This document shows, piece after piece, positions 1-12,499 of a stretch of 64,000 nt of DNA (its first letter is position 1; every line of letters begins with the position of its first letter). The position numbers and the translations under genes were made by a program. Source of the stretch: Paramecium octaurelia (Eukaryota; Ciliophora; Oligohymenophorea; Peniculida; Parameciidae); NCBI GenBank assembly GCA_905182995.1, contig CAJJDP010000019.1, positions 647,600-711,599 of the forward strand. The letters run 5' to 3'. The notes under the pieces are model-generated. The model was not told where the DNA came from. It saw nothing but the letters and a program-made list of their open reading frames with translations, and made no database searches.

Positions 1-115
1 AGAACTGAAAAATAACTCAAAAAATAGCAATTCTTAAATATCCGTGAACCTTAGAGTATGATTAATATTTGCTCAATAAATGTAAATCGAGTAAGACGAG
101 AACTCTCTCTACAAT

Positions 116-1066
116 ATGTTTCTATAAAACTTTACCAAAAAAGTGAAATTGGGGGAAGGAACCTATGGAATCGTTACAAGAGCATTTGATAAGAGAAAAG
201 AACAGTACGTTGCTTTAAAGAAAGTGAAGTTAGATAGTCACCATGATGAAGGCGTTCCAAGTACTACTATCAGAGAAATAGCAATACTATTAAAGTTGAG
301 ACATCCAAATATTATAAGGTATAATTGAATTGTATTTTAGTTTGTTTGAGGTCAAGTACTTTCTTGAAGAAAAGTAGATATATCTAGTTTTTGATTCAAT
401 GCAGTGTGATCTAAGAAATTATTTGGATAAAAACAAGGCTTTCACTTTAAATCAGTTAAAACCAATCATTTACTAAATCCTACAAGGCTTATCATATTGT
501 CACAGTAGGAGAGTTTTACATAGAGACCTCAAACCGCAGAATATTTTAATGGATGAAGCCAAGTAAATTAAATTGGCAGATTTTGGACTCTCCAGAGTAT
601 TCCCATTTCCTATGCCTAAATTCACAAAGGAAATCGCTACACTTTGGTATCGAGCTCCTGAACTCATGCTTGGAGATGACAATTATGGAACTGCTGTTGA
701 TATTTGGGCAGTTGGTTGCATTATGGCTGAATGCTTAACTGGTGCTCCACTTTTTCAAGGTGATAGTTAAGTTGATATGTTGTTTAAAATAATGAAGGTA
801 TTTTTTTATATTGATTCATATCAAAGTTACTTGGAACTCCAACAGATGAGACTTATTTCGGTTTGTCTAGACTTCCAGATTTTACACTCAATTTTCCAAA
901 ATTTAGAGGTGAATCATTGACTTAAAAAATTCCACAATTAGGATAAAATCACTAAGCCACTATGGTTTTATAATCTATGCTCTAATTTAATCCAAATAAT
1001 CGCCCATAAGCAAAAGAATTATTAATGAATTAATGGTTCGATGATATTAGAAATAATAATTTTTGA
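116..1066 (+). CDS. Cyclin-dependent-kinase-like protein kinase
   Basis: A 299-residue Ser/Thr kinase, only a catalytic domain, the size of a typical CDK. Seen: glycine loop GEGTYGIV near residue 13 with the inhibitory Thr-Tyr pair, catalytic Lys in VALKKVKL, a PSTTIRE cyclin-binding helix (PSTAIRE in CDK1), HRDLKPQN near residue 127, DFGLSR near 146, WYRAPEL, and the CDK-style tail GTPTDETYF. Two short introns (319-340 and 798-826) are needed to keep frame; TAA/TAG inside conserved blocks read as Gln. The ATG at 116 starts the frame a few residues before the kinase fold. PSTTIRE plus the Thr-Tyr pair suggests a cell-cycle CDK rather than a MAPK or CDK7-9 type; the cyclin partner cannot be told. 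Confidence 0.92.
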
Positions 1067-1912
1067 GTTTCTAATAATTAATTTTATCAATTTTTTCTGT
1101 TATAAAATCTATATTAATTTAGCTAATTGAGATTGAATTTTATGAATAATTCTAATAATAAATTGCTTTATTATTTTAAGTATTTTTAATCATGATAAGA
1201 ACTAATTTTGTAATTCAGAAAGTTGATACTGCACAATTAAATGTCTCAGAAATACTATTCTTTTCATAGTTAAATAATTTAAGTACCCGCTTGTTTTAGC
1301 ACTCAATTACTATTATTCTATAATACACTTACATTATCTATAAAATTATTTCTTATATAATCATAGAGAAATAAATTTCTTCATTCTAATATTTTGAAAG
1401 TAATTACTTTAGATATTTCTATTAAAATTCCGAAAGAAATTATTATAAGGAATTACTTAAGTTTTAAGGTACAATTTTACTGGATAAGAGAATTATAAAA
1501 AATTATAAATCATTAAGTAACCCATTAGGATGAGGATTAAATTTGAGTAATCTTACAATTATACGAAACTTATAATATGGAAAATATTGCCAATTAAGAA
1601 TACGCCTTACAAAATGGAATAAGATAAAAAAATTATTAACCCTGAAAGATGAATACATTACACCTATATTCTGAAAAAATATGAATAAATGTGATTCTTA
1701 CTCTAATTTTATAATTCTTTTACTTTTGTGGATAGTTAGAAAAAATGAATACACAAAATTAATATTAACATTAATTTTTAAAAAAAGTGGCTGAGAGTGG
1801 AAATTTGTAGTCTCTAGGTATAATTATCAATTGTTTAAGAGACTTATGAGATATATTATAATTATATTTATAACAAATGAAAAAAAAATATATTTATATA
1901 ATTATAAAAATA
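1067..1912. other. Intergenic stretch, no gene seen
   Basis: About 850 bp, rich in TGA in every frame and AT-rich, with no recognisable domain or RNA. It is longer than most spacers in this window (20-350 bp), so it may hold a fully eroded gene, but I could not recognise one. Confidence 0.5.
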
Positions 1913-3173
1913 ATGGCCTTAATTCATAATCAGAATGATATACAAAACATGTTTAGTAAAGCGGGAAAGATAACTTCAGAGAAATATATAGTTTTCCAAC
2001 GAAAAGAGGAGATCATTAACAATAGGCCCAGGTATTTCAAAGGGAAATCTTAATCGGCAGCTTCTTCAGAAGAGGTTAATCAGTAAGTAGATAAAAAAAT
2101 GCCAGAAATATCAAATAAGAAATCATAAGAATAAATAACAGAAGCAGAATTGATTTAACGCAAAAATTAAGTCAAACTTTCCTAGCCATTCTCAAGGCAA
2201 CTGTCCAGATAAGTAGGCCATTATACAAAACTAAGTAAAGACAGCAAACCATCTTGTGGATAATATCATGTTAAATACAGTGAGCTCGATAAGTATTAAT
2301 TGAAATAATGATTAAAAGAGCAGTTCACTCAATTCATGATTATGACAAATCACTCAAGTAAACAATTCCTCTAGAGGTGCCAGGAAAGCATGGAGAGCCA
2401 GAGAATATTGAGTAAGTAATGAATAAATACATTTATAGCAAACCAATAGTAGATAGGCCTCGATTTTCTAGAACCTGTTTTCTTGATTTAGTACGATAAA
2501 CTTAAAGGTATAAATTTATGTGTTATAATTAGACCTGACATATTTTTTGGAAGACCAACACCGCATCCTGATAGATTTACCTATTTAAATGTAACGGATT
2601 CATGGAGCAAGATTCCTAGAACACCATCAGTCTAATTAGAGAAATAATTGTCTAGAGATCAAATGATTATTTATAAAAAGAAATAATTTGCTCCTGATTA
2701 TCATCCAAATTTTGAATTTGGTAAAAAGTATATGAATAAATTAATAATTAGATAATTGGGTAGTTGTGGGGCTCCATTTGACAAATTAGAATAGAGAAAG
2801 GATATTATGACTAAAGTACCACCTTATAATCATGAAACTTATTTTGAATTTGATGTTTATTCGAAGGATCCAAATAGCAAGCTTTTTAGAACTCCCACAG
2901 CTCCAAATTTCAAATAAATGTTGGATAGGGAATAGGATGGAAAATCACTTTTGCCAAGCTTTATGTAGGTAATGAAAATTTTTGACTTATAAGAAATATT
3001 CAAATACTCGTATGGGCATTACTCATTTGCATTAAAAAATGTTAGAAGTGAACAACTTTAGAGATGGAAGATTTCAAACAGTTACTTCAAGTTTCTTACC
3101 AAGTAAAGGTTTCAAGAAAAGGCCGCAATTGGATGAATCAAGTGAAGAGATTGAACAAATGGAAGATTAATGA
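1913..3173 (+). CDS. Unrecognised hydrophilic protein (about 385 aa)
   Basis: Five exons join into one open frame with introns at 2293-2318, 2412-2438, 2518-2542 and 2969-2993, all 25-27 nt, ending at TGA 3171. The product has no signal peptide or membrane segment. It begins MALIHNQND, has a basic Gln/Ser-rich first 130 residues and then a region with spaced Pro, Phe and Arg-Thr-Pro motifs (FGRPTPHPDRF, PRTPS, FRTPTAP). Such Pro-Gly/Phe-spaced repeats occur in flagellar tail proteins, but that comparison is only an inference. I do not recognise the family. The consistent splicing and purged TGA codons make the gene itself convincing. Confidence 0.72.
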
Positions 3174-3508
3174 TGATTTGTATTATTTAATAATTATATT
3201 ATGATTAAGAATCAAAACTTGTTGATAACGAGTTTTTCTATTAATTAATTTAATTAAATATTATTTATAAAATTAATAATAAAATTACTACCTTAATCCA
3301 CTCTCAATGTGTTAATATTTGTTTTATATTATAAAGTTTTTATTATTAATTGATATAATTTCTTATATGAATTTAATGATATCATTGAAAATGTTAATAC
3401 CAATTAAATTCTTTATTAATACAATATTCAATACAGTATCTAATTTCAATAAGAATATAACACAAGTTTAATTATACCTCTAATTATCTTTTAATTACTA
3501 AAAAATTA
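3174..3508. other. Intergenic spacer
   Basis: 335 bp of AT-rich sequence between two genes on the same strand; no coding or RNA signal seen. Confidence 0.6.
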
Positions 3509-4281
3509 ATGAATACGCTAAATCCAAGCAGTTTAATAAGCATAACTTTTAATCTGAATGAGATATCTACTCATGTAGCAGAATAAATAAAAAACTAAAG
3601 TGAGTAGATTCATGGAATATATACAGAAAAGTAAAAAACTTTGGAAATATTACAAAAACAACTAGAGAAGATGAATCAACTAATTTCTAAAATATCTAAC
3701 AAATAACCTCCTCAAAGAATTGACTAGATTCAAATTCTCAAGAATCAGTAATATAAATATGAGCTTTAAATGGAAGAAGATTTAGAGCTTCCATGTTATA
3801 GAAACAGAATTTTTCAAATCAAACTAAGGCTTGTTTAGAATGAAAAAACAATAATCAATATAAATAACCTCCTTGTTGAATTACAAATGTAAGTATAGCA
3901 AGTAATATTAGTTGGACTTATGACAAGATTCCTAAAAAGCTCACTCACAATAACAAAAACCAATCAATCTTCAAAGGGTGTTAATAAACGATTATAAAAA
4001 AAGGTTATGGCAGCTTGAGCAGGATTTAGATTAAGGAAGTTTCCTCCCATTTTCCAAAAGGATCATTTCTAATGATTATATTACCGATAGACGACGGCGC
4101 AATTATTGGGGATGAGAGGTGACAATCTACTTTATATTGTAGTAAATTTTTAATAAAAAAAGAGTGGATTAAGCCATTAATTATAAACGATGTTGCTATT
4201 AAGGCAAAAAAGTTTTCTGATCGACACAACCCTTATTATGTAAAATCAGATGGAACAATAAACATTTTGGAATAGGAATGA
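3509..4281 (+). CDS. Unrecognised protein with N-terminal coiled coil (about 240 aa)
   Basis: Three exons (introns 3889-3911 and 4119-4142) give one frame ending at TGA 4279. The first half is rich in Glu, Lys, Gln, Ile and Leu with heptad-like spacing (LEILQKQLEKMNQLISKI), consistent with a coiled coil. The second half is more globular, with GSFLMIILPIDDGA and an ending in INILEQE. No known domain recognised. The second intron carries the TGA that would otherwise stop translation, which supports the model. A long open reading frame lies antisense to the 3' end but looks like a shadow. Confidence 0.68.
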
Positions 4282-4889
4282 TTGCTATTTTATTTGGATA
4301 TATATAACATTATAAATATTTAAACATAAAAAATATGTTGAATTCATTGAGAAATAAAATTTTTCCTAAAGACTTTTTGAATCTCGAGTATTATTCCATT
4401 GTTCCCTGTTTTAAAAATTTTCTTAGGTTCATCTGACCGATATTTTCATAAGGAAAGTAGTTGCTAATTCTACGCTGAACCTCTTCCTTTTGCTCTATAA
4501 AAGTAATCATAAAACTTAATTAAAGTTTAAATTTATATATTAAGAAAAAATATTGTAAATAAGCATAAAACTAGAATTATTAAACGTAATCATCAATTAT
4601 TCATTAATAATTAAACAAATTAAGGTTTTAAGTTTTAAATTAACAATATAGCCAAATATTCATTTTAAATTAATTGCCTTCGTTAAATTATGTCTTACCC
4701 GAAATTGAGTTTAATTGAGTTTAATGTGGATTAGAATATCAAGATGGATATTTTTCGGTTCTATTAATACTTTTAATTGAATCCAAATTTTTATTTAATA
4801 ATTTTTATATATTTATTATATTATAATTTCTTAATGTACAGAACTTTAAAAGGCACCTAAATTTTTTCATTTATTTTATTAAAAAATAA
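4282..4889. other. Intergenic; possible small minus-strand ORF
   Basis: 608 bp before the MOT1 gene. On the minus strand an ATG at 4510 opens a protein-like stretch down to about 4370 (MITFIEQKEEVQRRISNYF, GQMNLRKFLKQG), of higher GC than its surroundings. I could not find a convincing end: the frame runs on into the antisense of the neighbouring gene. It may be a small gene of about 50-60 residues with an unseen intron, or a relic. The rest shows nothing. Confidence 0.3.
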
Positions 4890-7800
4890 ATGGAAGATAA
4901 AATACATAAACTTTTTGCATTATTCAATGATTTCAAGAATCAGTAACTCTTTAGCTTGGCTTTGGCTCAAATAGTGAATGTATATAATGATTACCCTGCA
5001 TGTCTCTATTAAATATTAAGAAAAACAAACAAATTAATATATTCAAGAGCCCAAGATCCTCGTCTTCGTTTAGAGCATTCTTAGATCGCCGCTGCAATAA
5101 TCGAGAGAACCTATAAGATATACAAGTAATTTATTTCTGAATAAACATAGCGAACGACTTGAAGAGTATTTATTATCATCATCTAATGACTCCATCCCTG
5201 AAAATTTATTTCATTTTGAACCAATATTAGATTAATCGGTTGATGATACAATGCAATAAGAGTAAATTTGCGATTACGAAGAAATAAAATCAAACATTAA
5301 GCTAAAAAGTGAATAAATTGATTTCATTCATCTCATCAATGATGGAAGTGCAATTCTGGGGAAAGACATGAAGTATTTAAAAAGATCATAAGAGAATAAA
5401 AATTAAAAATTAGATGATGAAACACTTGACATTAAATAAGAAGAAATTATGAGATTAATGGGTTTGTCTGGGAATTTTAATCTTTCAAATATTACCAGAT
5501 TGTTAGAATTTATGTAAGGAGATGCAGAGATACCAATTGACATGCATTCTTCATCTGAAGAGATCGTTGAGAGTTCTAGTGATGATGATGCAGTAGGTTA
5601 ATACAGGAAAAGGAATAAAACTAAAGCCAAATAACCAGAAACTAATCTAAAAAAGAAATCATAGGTATAAAAGAAGAATTAAAATGCGAAGTATTGTGTA
5701 ATAAATCCTTTTAATGTCATTTACAATAGAGCAGTTTATGAATTAATGAATCATAAATGGTAGGAAAGACATGCAAGTGCTCTAGTTTTGAAATCGATTG
5801 TTAGACAAAAAGGATTTTTAAATTTAGGATTTAGTTATTTAATAAAAGGTGATGAAAAGGAAATTAATGCCATTTTGAGAGCCAATTTAATAGAATATAT
5901 TAGTGATAAGAATGGTTAATTAAATAAATTAGAATATTTATTAACAAGATGTTGTGTATTAATTGTGATGGATCGATTTGCAGACTACTTTGGAAATCAA
6001 ACTATCATGATTGTAAGAGAAGCAGCATGTTAAACTGCTATCACACTTTTAACAGATAGAAATTACAACACTAATATTTGGATTCATTATCCTGATAGTT
6101 TTATGAAGTTTGTTTTATTATTGAAGGATTTCATTGAGGAAGGCTAAAGAGTCTAAATATATGAAGTCTCTTAAAGTGCTTTATTCTTAGTTAAAGGTTT
6201 ATTGAAGGATCATTTGTAAGTGATTTTTGATAATTTCTCAGAAATGCTTTTGTAGGTTGGTTAAAGAGACAATGAAGATGAAATTCTTGAATTATTGGCA
6301 GATATATGGAAGGAATTCCTATAGTTAGGTTTGAATCAAAAATATTTTACCACTGTTTATTCTATTACCATGAAGTAACTAAAGAAATAAGATGATATCA
6401 GTTTTGCAGGCAAATCAATATTCTAATTTTTAAGTTCACTTTTTCAAGCTGGTTTTAAAATACAGAAACAGTTTTAAGGGGAAGTTGAAATTCTGAAAAT
6501 GTTCTTCTTTCATAGAATTGTAGAAGTCAAAGAATCCTTTTATTAATATTTATTAGCTTTTTCAAAGTAGTAGACTTAAATTTAAAATGATTCTAGAACC
6601 ATAAACTTCATGAAAATCATATTTTAGACTGGAGTGTTTGAAGAGAAACTTGAGACCTTCCAAACTTTAATGAACATCCTTGAACAATTATCCAAACATT
6701 TAGAAGAAGAATAACTATATGAATTTATTTAATTTGTCCACAATTTCTCTACTGATCATCAATTTAAGAAATATTTTTATCTCTTTGATGGTATGAAACG
6801 AGAATCCATAGATATACACTATCCAAATCTAGTTCAATAAACTTAAAATCCTATTGATAATTAGACTTATAGAATGATAAAGACTGCTTATTTGATAAAA
6901 GATATCAATTATAATCATTAAATAACTGTTGATTTAGATCCGATTAATTTTATATACACTTTCAAAAATTACATAAATAATAAAAAAGAGCTAAATCAAG
7001 AAGTGGATATTACTCGTTAAAATGGATGTTGTTTTGATGAATTGGATCTCAAAATTCAAGTATCAATGTAACAGTTGAATATATTATTGAAAAACTATAT
7101 GTAAATTGAGAAAGAACAAGAATATTTAGCAATTATATAAGGATTTGTAAAAATTTATGGAGATTTCGCAATTGCCCCAGCTCATTCACCAAAGCTGAGA
7201 TAATTATATCCTGTTATTCTAAATTAACTTAAGTAGTTGAGTCAAATTGACTATGAGATGGATTAAGAATCGATATAGAAATTATAAGATGCAACATCAG
7301 ATTTAGTCTAGAGTCTATAATCGTTTACCAAATTGAGCAATGAGTTAAGCTTGAATTTTAAGGTATTAACTTCAGATCACACTGAATCACTAATTTAAAG
7401 AATAAGGTAAAATAATTATTTATTTAAGAATAGACAAATTTCATTTAATATAGGATATTGCATCAGAAAGATTATCCAGATAGATGTAATTAAATCCAAA
7501 CTGTTGTGATTTAACATCTCTTTATGTTAAATAGAGTACCTAATAAGCAGTCTAATATATCTTATCATAGAAAAATGAATTGAAAAGTATGATATAAAAT
7601 GATATTTTTAGGAAAGGACTATGGAAGAAAAAGGTTGATTTGGCATTTGCTTAAAAATTCAGCTGATTTCTAATTTTGGCATCTCTTCTTTGAGAGGCTT
7701 TTCTTATAGCAATTAAATTATATACCAAATGATCTAAGATTTAATTCAACTCTAATAACTTAAAAATCTAAATTGACAATAAAAGTAGAGGATTTGAAAT

Positions 7801-10213
7801 ACAGTTTATGGGGAATAGGTCTGATATAAAATGCGTACTCATTATTCATGTAAAACCCTGAACATCCTGATTTTGACAAATGGGCCCAATACTTATTGTC
7901 AAAATTATTAAACTATTTACCAGTGTTAAGTAATATAAGTGATGACGATAATAATAAAATAATTTTGGATGATCTGAAGGGTGGAATATTACTAGAATTC
8001 GATTAAACATTTAAAAAGGTAGCAGTATTAAAAAATACTTTACTTAAACTGTGTGCTAAATTTATTCATTTCCTATCTGTTTCAAAGAATATTAGTGTAT
8101 TCGATCAAGTGATAATGCAAATAAATTAACTGCTGAAAAGAAATGAAAATGGGATGTATGAGATTTTGAATATAATTTTGAAAGAATATCCAATCTCATT
8201 AGCACCTATTAGTGGTTTTCTAACTTTGAAAGCTATCAAAAAGTTGACTGCGAAAGACCCAAATACAGCCTAAGCAGCGAGCAAGTTGTTTGGATTTTTA
8301 GTGCCCATATTAACTATAATGGAAGTACCATATTCTCCAACATCCCCATAATTAATGAAAAAATTTTAAAAGGCTAAGGAATTTTAATTAGGATTTGGTA
8401 AGATGACCAAAGTTGATTATAAAGTTGAAGGCGGAATAAAAGATCGTAGCATTTTAAGAGATTATTAATGGGACGGTATAAGATGGTTAGGATTTTTAAT
8501 TAAATATAATCTGCATGCTGCCTTATGTGATGATATGGGATTGGGGAAAACAATTTAAACATTAGTGGTTTTAGCAAATGAGGTTTTTAAAAGAAGAAAT
8601 GAAAACTTGGTGTCCCTTGTTGTTGCACCAAGCACAGTTGTGGATCATTGGTATGCAGAAACAAAGAAGTATATAAGTAATGCTGTTCTGAAACCTCATA
8701 TATATGATGGAATCTTCTCAGGCAATTTTATTATGGTGTCTTACAATTAATTACTAAAATTAAATCAAAATTTCCTAAATCAAGAATTTTATTTCCTAAT
8801 CTTAGACGAAGCTCACATTCTAAAGAATAGCAAAAATAAGACCAGTAAGGTAATACGGAGTTTGAAAGCAAAGCACAAGATAGTATTGTCTGGAACTCCT
8901 GTTCAGAATCACCTATTGGAATTGTGGTCTCTTTTTGATATTCTATTACCAAATTATTTAGGTGATGAAGAATATTTTAAAAAGAATTTCTCTAAAGCTT
9001 TTCACACTAATATATTTTCATTAACTGAAGATGAAATTCTATTTGATGAATAACAAATCAAGACTTTAAGATTACTTCACAAAAAGGTTTTACCATTTAT
9101 AATGAGAAGAACTAAATAAGATGTGCTACCACAATTACCAGCTAAAATTATAGGAGATTATTATTGCACTTTATCAGAACCATTGCAATCTTAAATTTAT
9201 TAAATCTTAGAATCTAATTCATTTTCTACTGATATTGAATAATAGATTACTAAAACTTAAGGAGAGTAAAAAAATAAAGTTTGTGAATCTGTTCTGAAAT
9301 TACTGCATAAATTAAGATAAGCTTTAGATCATCCAATATTAGTCAGAAGTGTGATTTTACCAAACAAAAGACCAAAGAAAAAAGTGAAAACAGAAAATAT
9401 TGAGATGTAAGCTGAATAAGAAATAAATTAACTGTTAGACAAACAAGAAAAACCTGATAGCTATTCTCATTCAGGAAAGATGATTGCTTTGAAAGATATT
9501 TTATAATAATTGGGATTTTAATCAACAGATGATGCTCCATAACAATAAACTCAAGGAGATTAGATTACAATTTATACTAATTTTAATAAAGTCTTGGTTT
9601 TCTCTAGGTTCAGAGCTGCCTTGCAATTAATAGCTGAACAATTATTAAAAACTTAGTTTCCAGGATTATAATATTTAATTTTAGATGGAAGTGTTCCTTA
9701 AACTTAAAGATATCCTTTGGTAACTAAATTTAATGAAGATCCAGACATCAGAGTGTTACTTCTTACAACTTAGGTTGGTGGTTTGGGATTAAATTTAAGT
9801 TCAGCAAATATTGTGATAATGTTTGATCATGATTACAATCCTGTAAATGATCAATAAGCCATGGATAGAGCTCATAGAATAGGATAAAAGAATGTTGTTT
9901 AAGTGTTTAGATTGATTGTTAAGGATACTCTGGAAGAGAAAATTATGGGAATTTAAAGATTTAAATCAGCAATATCTAAAGCAATTGTGAATTAAGATAA
10001 CGCTTCATTAAAACAAATGGAGAAAACTGATCTATTATCTATGTTGGAATCGACTGCTTAAGGTAATAATAAAGGTAATATATATCTTTATATTCAATAG
10101 AAAAAAATACTGAGGAAGAGCAAATTGAGAAATTAAGTGGTCCATACTCAAAGATATTAGGATAACTTAAATTGGATTTATTAGAACAACTTAATTTTGA
10201 CAAAGAGTATTGA
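4890..10213 (+). CDS. MOT1: MOT1/BTAF1-type Snf2 ATPase (TBP-associated factor)
   Basis: About 1741 residues, close to the 1870 of yeast Mot1. Mot1/BTAF1 removes TATA-binding protein from DNA using ATP. The N-terminal two thirds are helical HEAT-like repeats (for example NPFNVIYNRAVYELMNHKW); the C-terminal third is a Snf2 helicase: Walker A DDMGLGKT near residue 1190, ILDEAH near 1280, SGTPVQN, MRRTKQDVLPQLPAK, and motif VI MDRAHRIGQ near 1635. Introns inferred at 5126-5150, 7407-7428, 7587-7611 and 10075-10100, each needed to escape a TGA or a frame change. HEAT array plus Snf2 engine is diagnostic for Mot1 rather than Rad54, Ino80 or ISWI. It should act in the nucleus on transcription initiation. 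Confidence 0.93.
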
Positions 10214-10558
10214 TACTTTACATTTATTGTATGTTTCATATTCTTATTAATAAAGTTTCTATTATCTCTTATTAAAGTGTGGAGCATTTTCGAAAATAAC
10301 TATGGAAATATATTGTTTTTGGTTTATAATTAATTTAAGTTTATAGTAAAGAATTGTTTTAATGTAAATAAAGTATTTATTTTATATTACAATATCACAA
10401 AGTAAATTTTGTACTTTCTGAGAAACATATCAAATTGATTCCTTTGATTTAATGTGAAACTTAAATTAAACTTGTCTAATGTTTTCAACAACATAAAAAT
10501 TTAGAATTCCATGCTTAAGATTATATATTTAATATTTAATTGATCTTGAAAATAGAGG
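10214..10558. other. Intergenic spacer
   Basis: 345 bp AT-rich spacer between MOT1 and the MORN gene; nothing recognised. One open frame antisense to it overlaps the end of MOT1 and looks accidental. Confidence 0.6.
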
Positions 10559-11757
10559 ATGCTAGAATAATCAGAACATACTAAAGTTCATACAGAATGT
10601 TTTTAAACCGTTTTTGAGTTCGACATCGAAAGTTCGCAAAGGTTTAGCTTGTATCTAAAAATTAGAAGACCAAAATCAAGTTCTTAAGAGAAATACAGAA
10701 AATTATTTGAGATAGCTAAGGATTACTCTAATTCAAAAGTACCATAAGCCCACTCAGATGAAGTTCCTGAATTTGATTTTTTAGAAGAATCCTGTTAAAT
10801 TAGACCTTCTATCTGTACGAATAAATCAAGCAAATAAAGTTAAGAACGTGAAGAGAAATTATTTGAAAAAGAATTATTATCACTTTTGAATGAGGATGAT
10901 GATCAATTAATAGCAAAGAGTGAAAAAGAAAAGTTAAAATTACCATCAATTATGATGAGAAATGGTGGATGCTATACTGGATACTGGTACAAAAAAAAAC
11001 CTTAGGGTGAAGGATAATACAAATTTGCAGATTCTAGCAGATATGAAGGTGAGGTAAAGAATTTTAAATTATATAAAGTGGATTAATGGCTATGCTAGTG
11101 GAAAAGGTAAATTTTTTGATTCGGAAGGAGGGTATTATTGTGGGGACTTCCATTTGAATTACATGCATGGTAAAGGAGTGTATTATTATGCGGACGGCTC
11201 GATTTACGAAGGTATAAAATTATTCATCGCTTTAAAGGCTCATGGTTCAATGATAAATACAATGGATATGGTATTGAAGTGAAGGTTGATTCTCATTATA
11301 AAGGTATAATACTAAAAACAAAAGTAGGGCATTTTCGGAATGGCTTAAAACATGGGCAAGGAATTTTAATATTTAATAATAAGGAAAAATATGAGGGCTA
11401 GTTTGTAAATGGTCAGTTCGAAGGGAAAGGATAGTTTGTAGTTTTATAATAATATTAAAGATATGGCCTGATGGAAGAAGATATTAAGGAGACTGGAAAA
11501 ACGGAATGATGCATGGATAGGGAATCTTATCCTGGACTGATGGTACTATTGATTATCCAATTTAAGGCCGAGTTTATGTTGGTTAATATGAAAGCGATAA
11601 GAGATAAGGTTTCGGAACTTTTTAATTTGCTGATGGTCGAAAATATGCTGGGTAATGGATGAATGGTTTGCAACATGGGACTGGGGAATTTACAGAATCC
11701 CATGGACATATCACCAAGGGAGTTTGGAGAGAAGGTAAATTATTTTCTCTTGTTTGA
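10559..11757 (+). CDS. MORN-repeat protein
   Basis: About 365 residues with introns at 11054-11078, 11212-11237, 11304-11327 and 11438-11460. After a charged N-terminal third, about eight to ten MORN repeats of the form YxGxWxxGxxHGxG follow: YTGYWYKKKPQGEGQY, YYCGDFHLNYMHGKGVYYY, YQGDWKNGMMHGQGIL, YAGQWMNGLQHGTGEF. MORN repeats form elongated beta hairpins that bind membranes or scaffold proteins, and many ciliate members belong to cilia, basal bodies or the cortex. No kinase or SET domain is attached, so it is a scaffold-type member; partner unknown. The last exon ends at the TGA at 11755, which could alternatively lie inside a longer intron. Confidence 0.87.
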
Positions 11758-12499
11758 TTAAATAATACTAATTTATTTCTCATATATTTGCTTAACTATA
11801 CTTTTCTTTGTTTTTCGGAAGCTGTAGCAGTATTTAAGGATAAGTGTAAAGAGAGATTGTTATAAAGATATTGTAGTTCTATCATATAGTTTCTATTTTC
11901 ATTATTTCTTTTAAGAAATCTTTTAATTACTTATATTTACATATAATAGTGACATTAAATAACATTAAATAGAATATCAGATCATAATAAGTATTGTTTA
12001 TTGATTTTACACAATACACCTAATTAAATAAGCAAGATAGACTTACTGGATCTCATTTTTAAGAGAATATTAAAAATTAGAAATCCTTGATTTTTAAGAA
12101 TTAAGTTATTTATACTACTCTATCTAAAATCTTCTCCTTAAATTGAATTGTATATTTATTTCATGTTTATTTAGTTGATTTTTTTATGCCTGAATATTTT
12201 GAGTATTTTGAGTAGTTCTGGGAATTTCAAATGAATTTGTTTTTGTTTCTAAAATTTGAATATATTTGGCTCTTAAAAGGTGATATATGTTCTTTTACTT
12301 ATTTTCATAATTATACATTCGAAAAAATTGAGAACAAGTAATATTCCATCAAAAACGAGATTTTAATCAATATGCAAATAGGTTGGGAAATCAGAGGCCA
12401 TTACTTTGGTTATATGATTCAAATTTTATCGGATATCATGAAAATAGAAATTATAATAAATTTAATGCATTCTGTTTATTGGTTCTTTAAAATAAAAAT
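11758..12499. other. Intergenic stretch, no gene seen
   Basis: 742 bp between two same-strand genes, AT-rich with TGA in all frames. Nothing recognisable; longer than the local norm. Confidence 0.5.

Noticed and set aside
4026-4229. Minus-strand ORF of 67 codons
   Set aside because: It lies antisense to the last exon of the gene at 3509-4281 and shows no protein-like pattern; with one stop codon, long chance frames are common.
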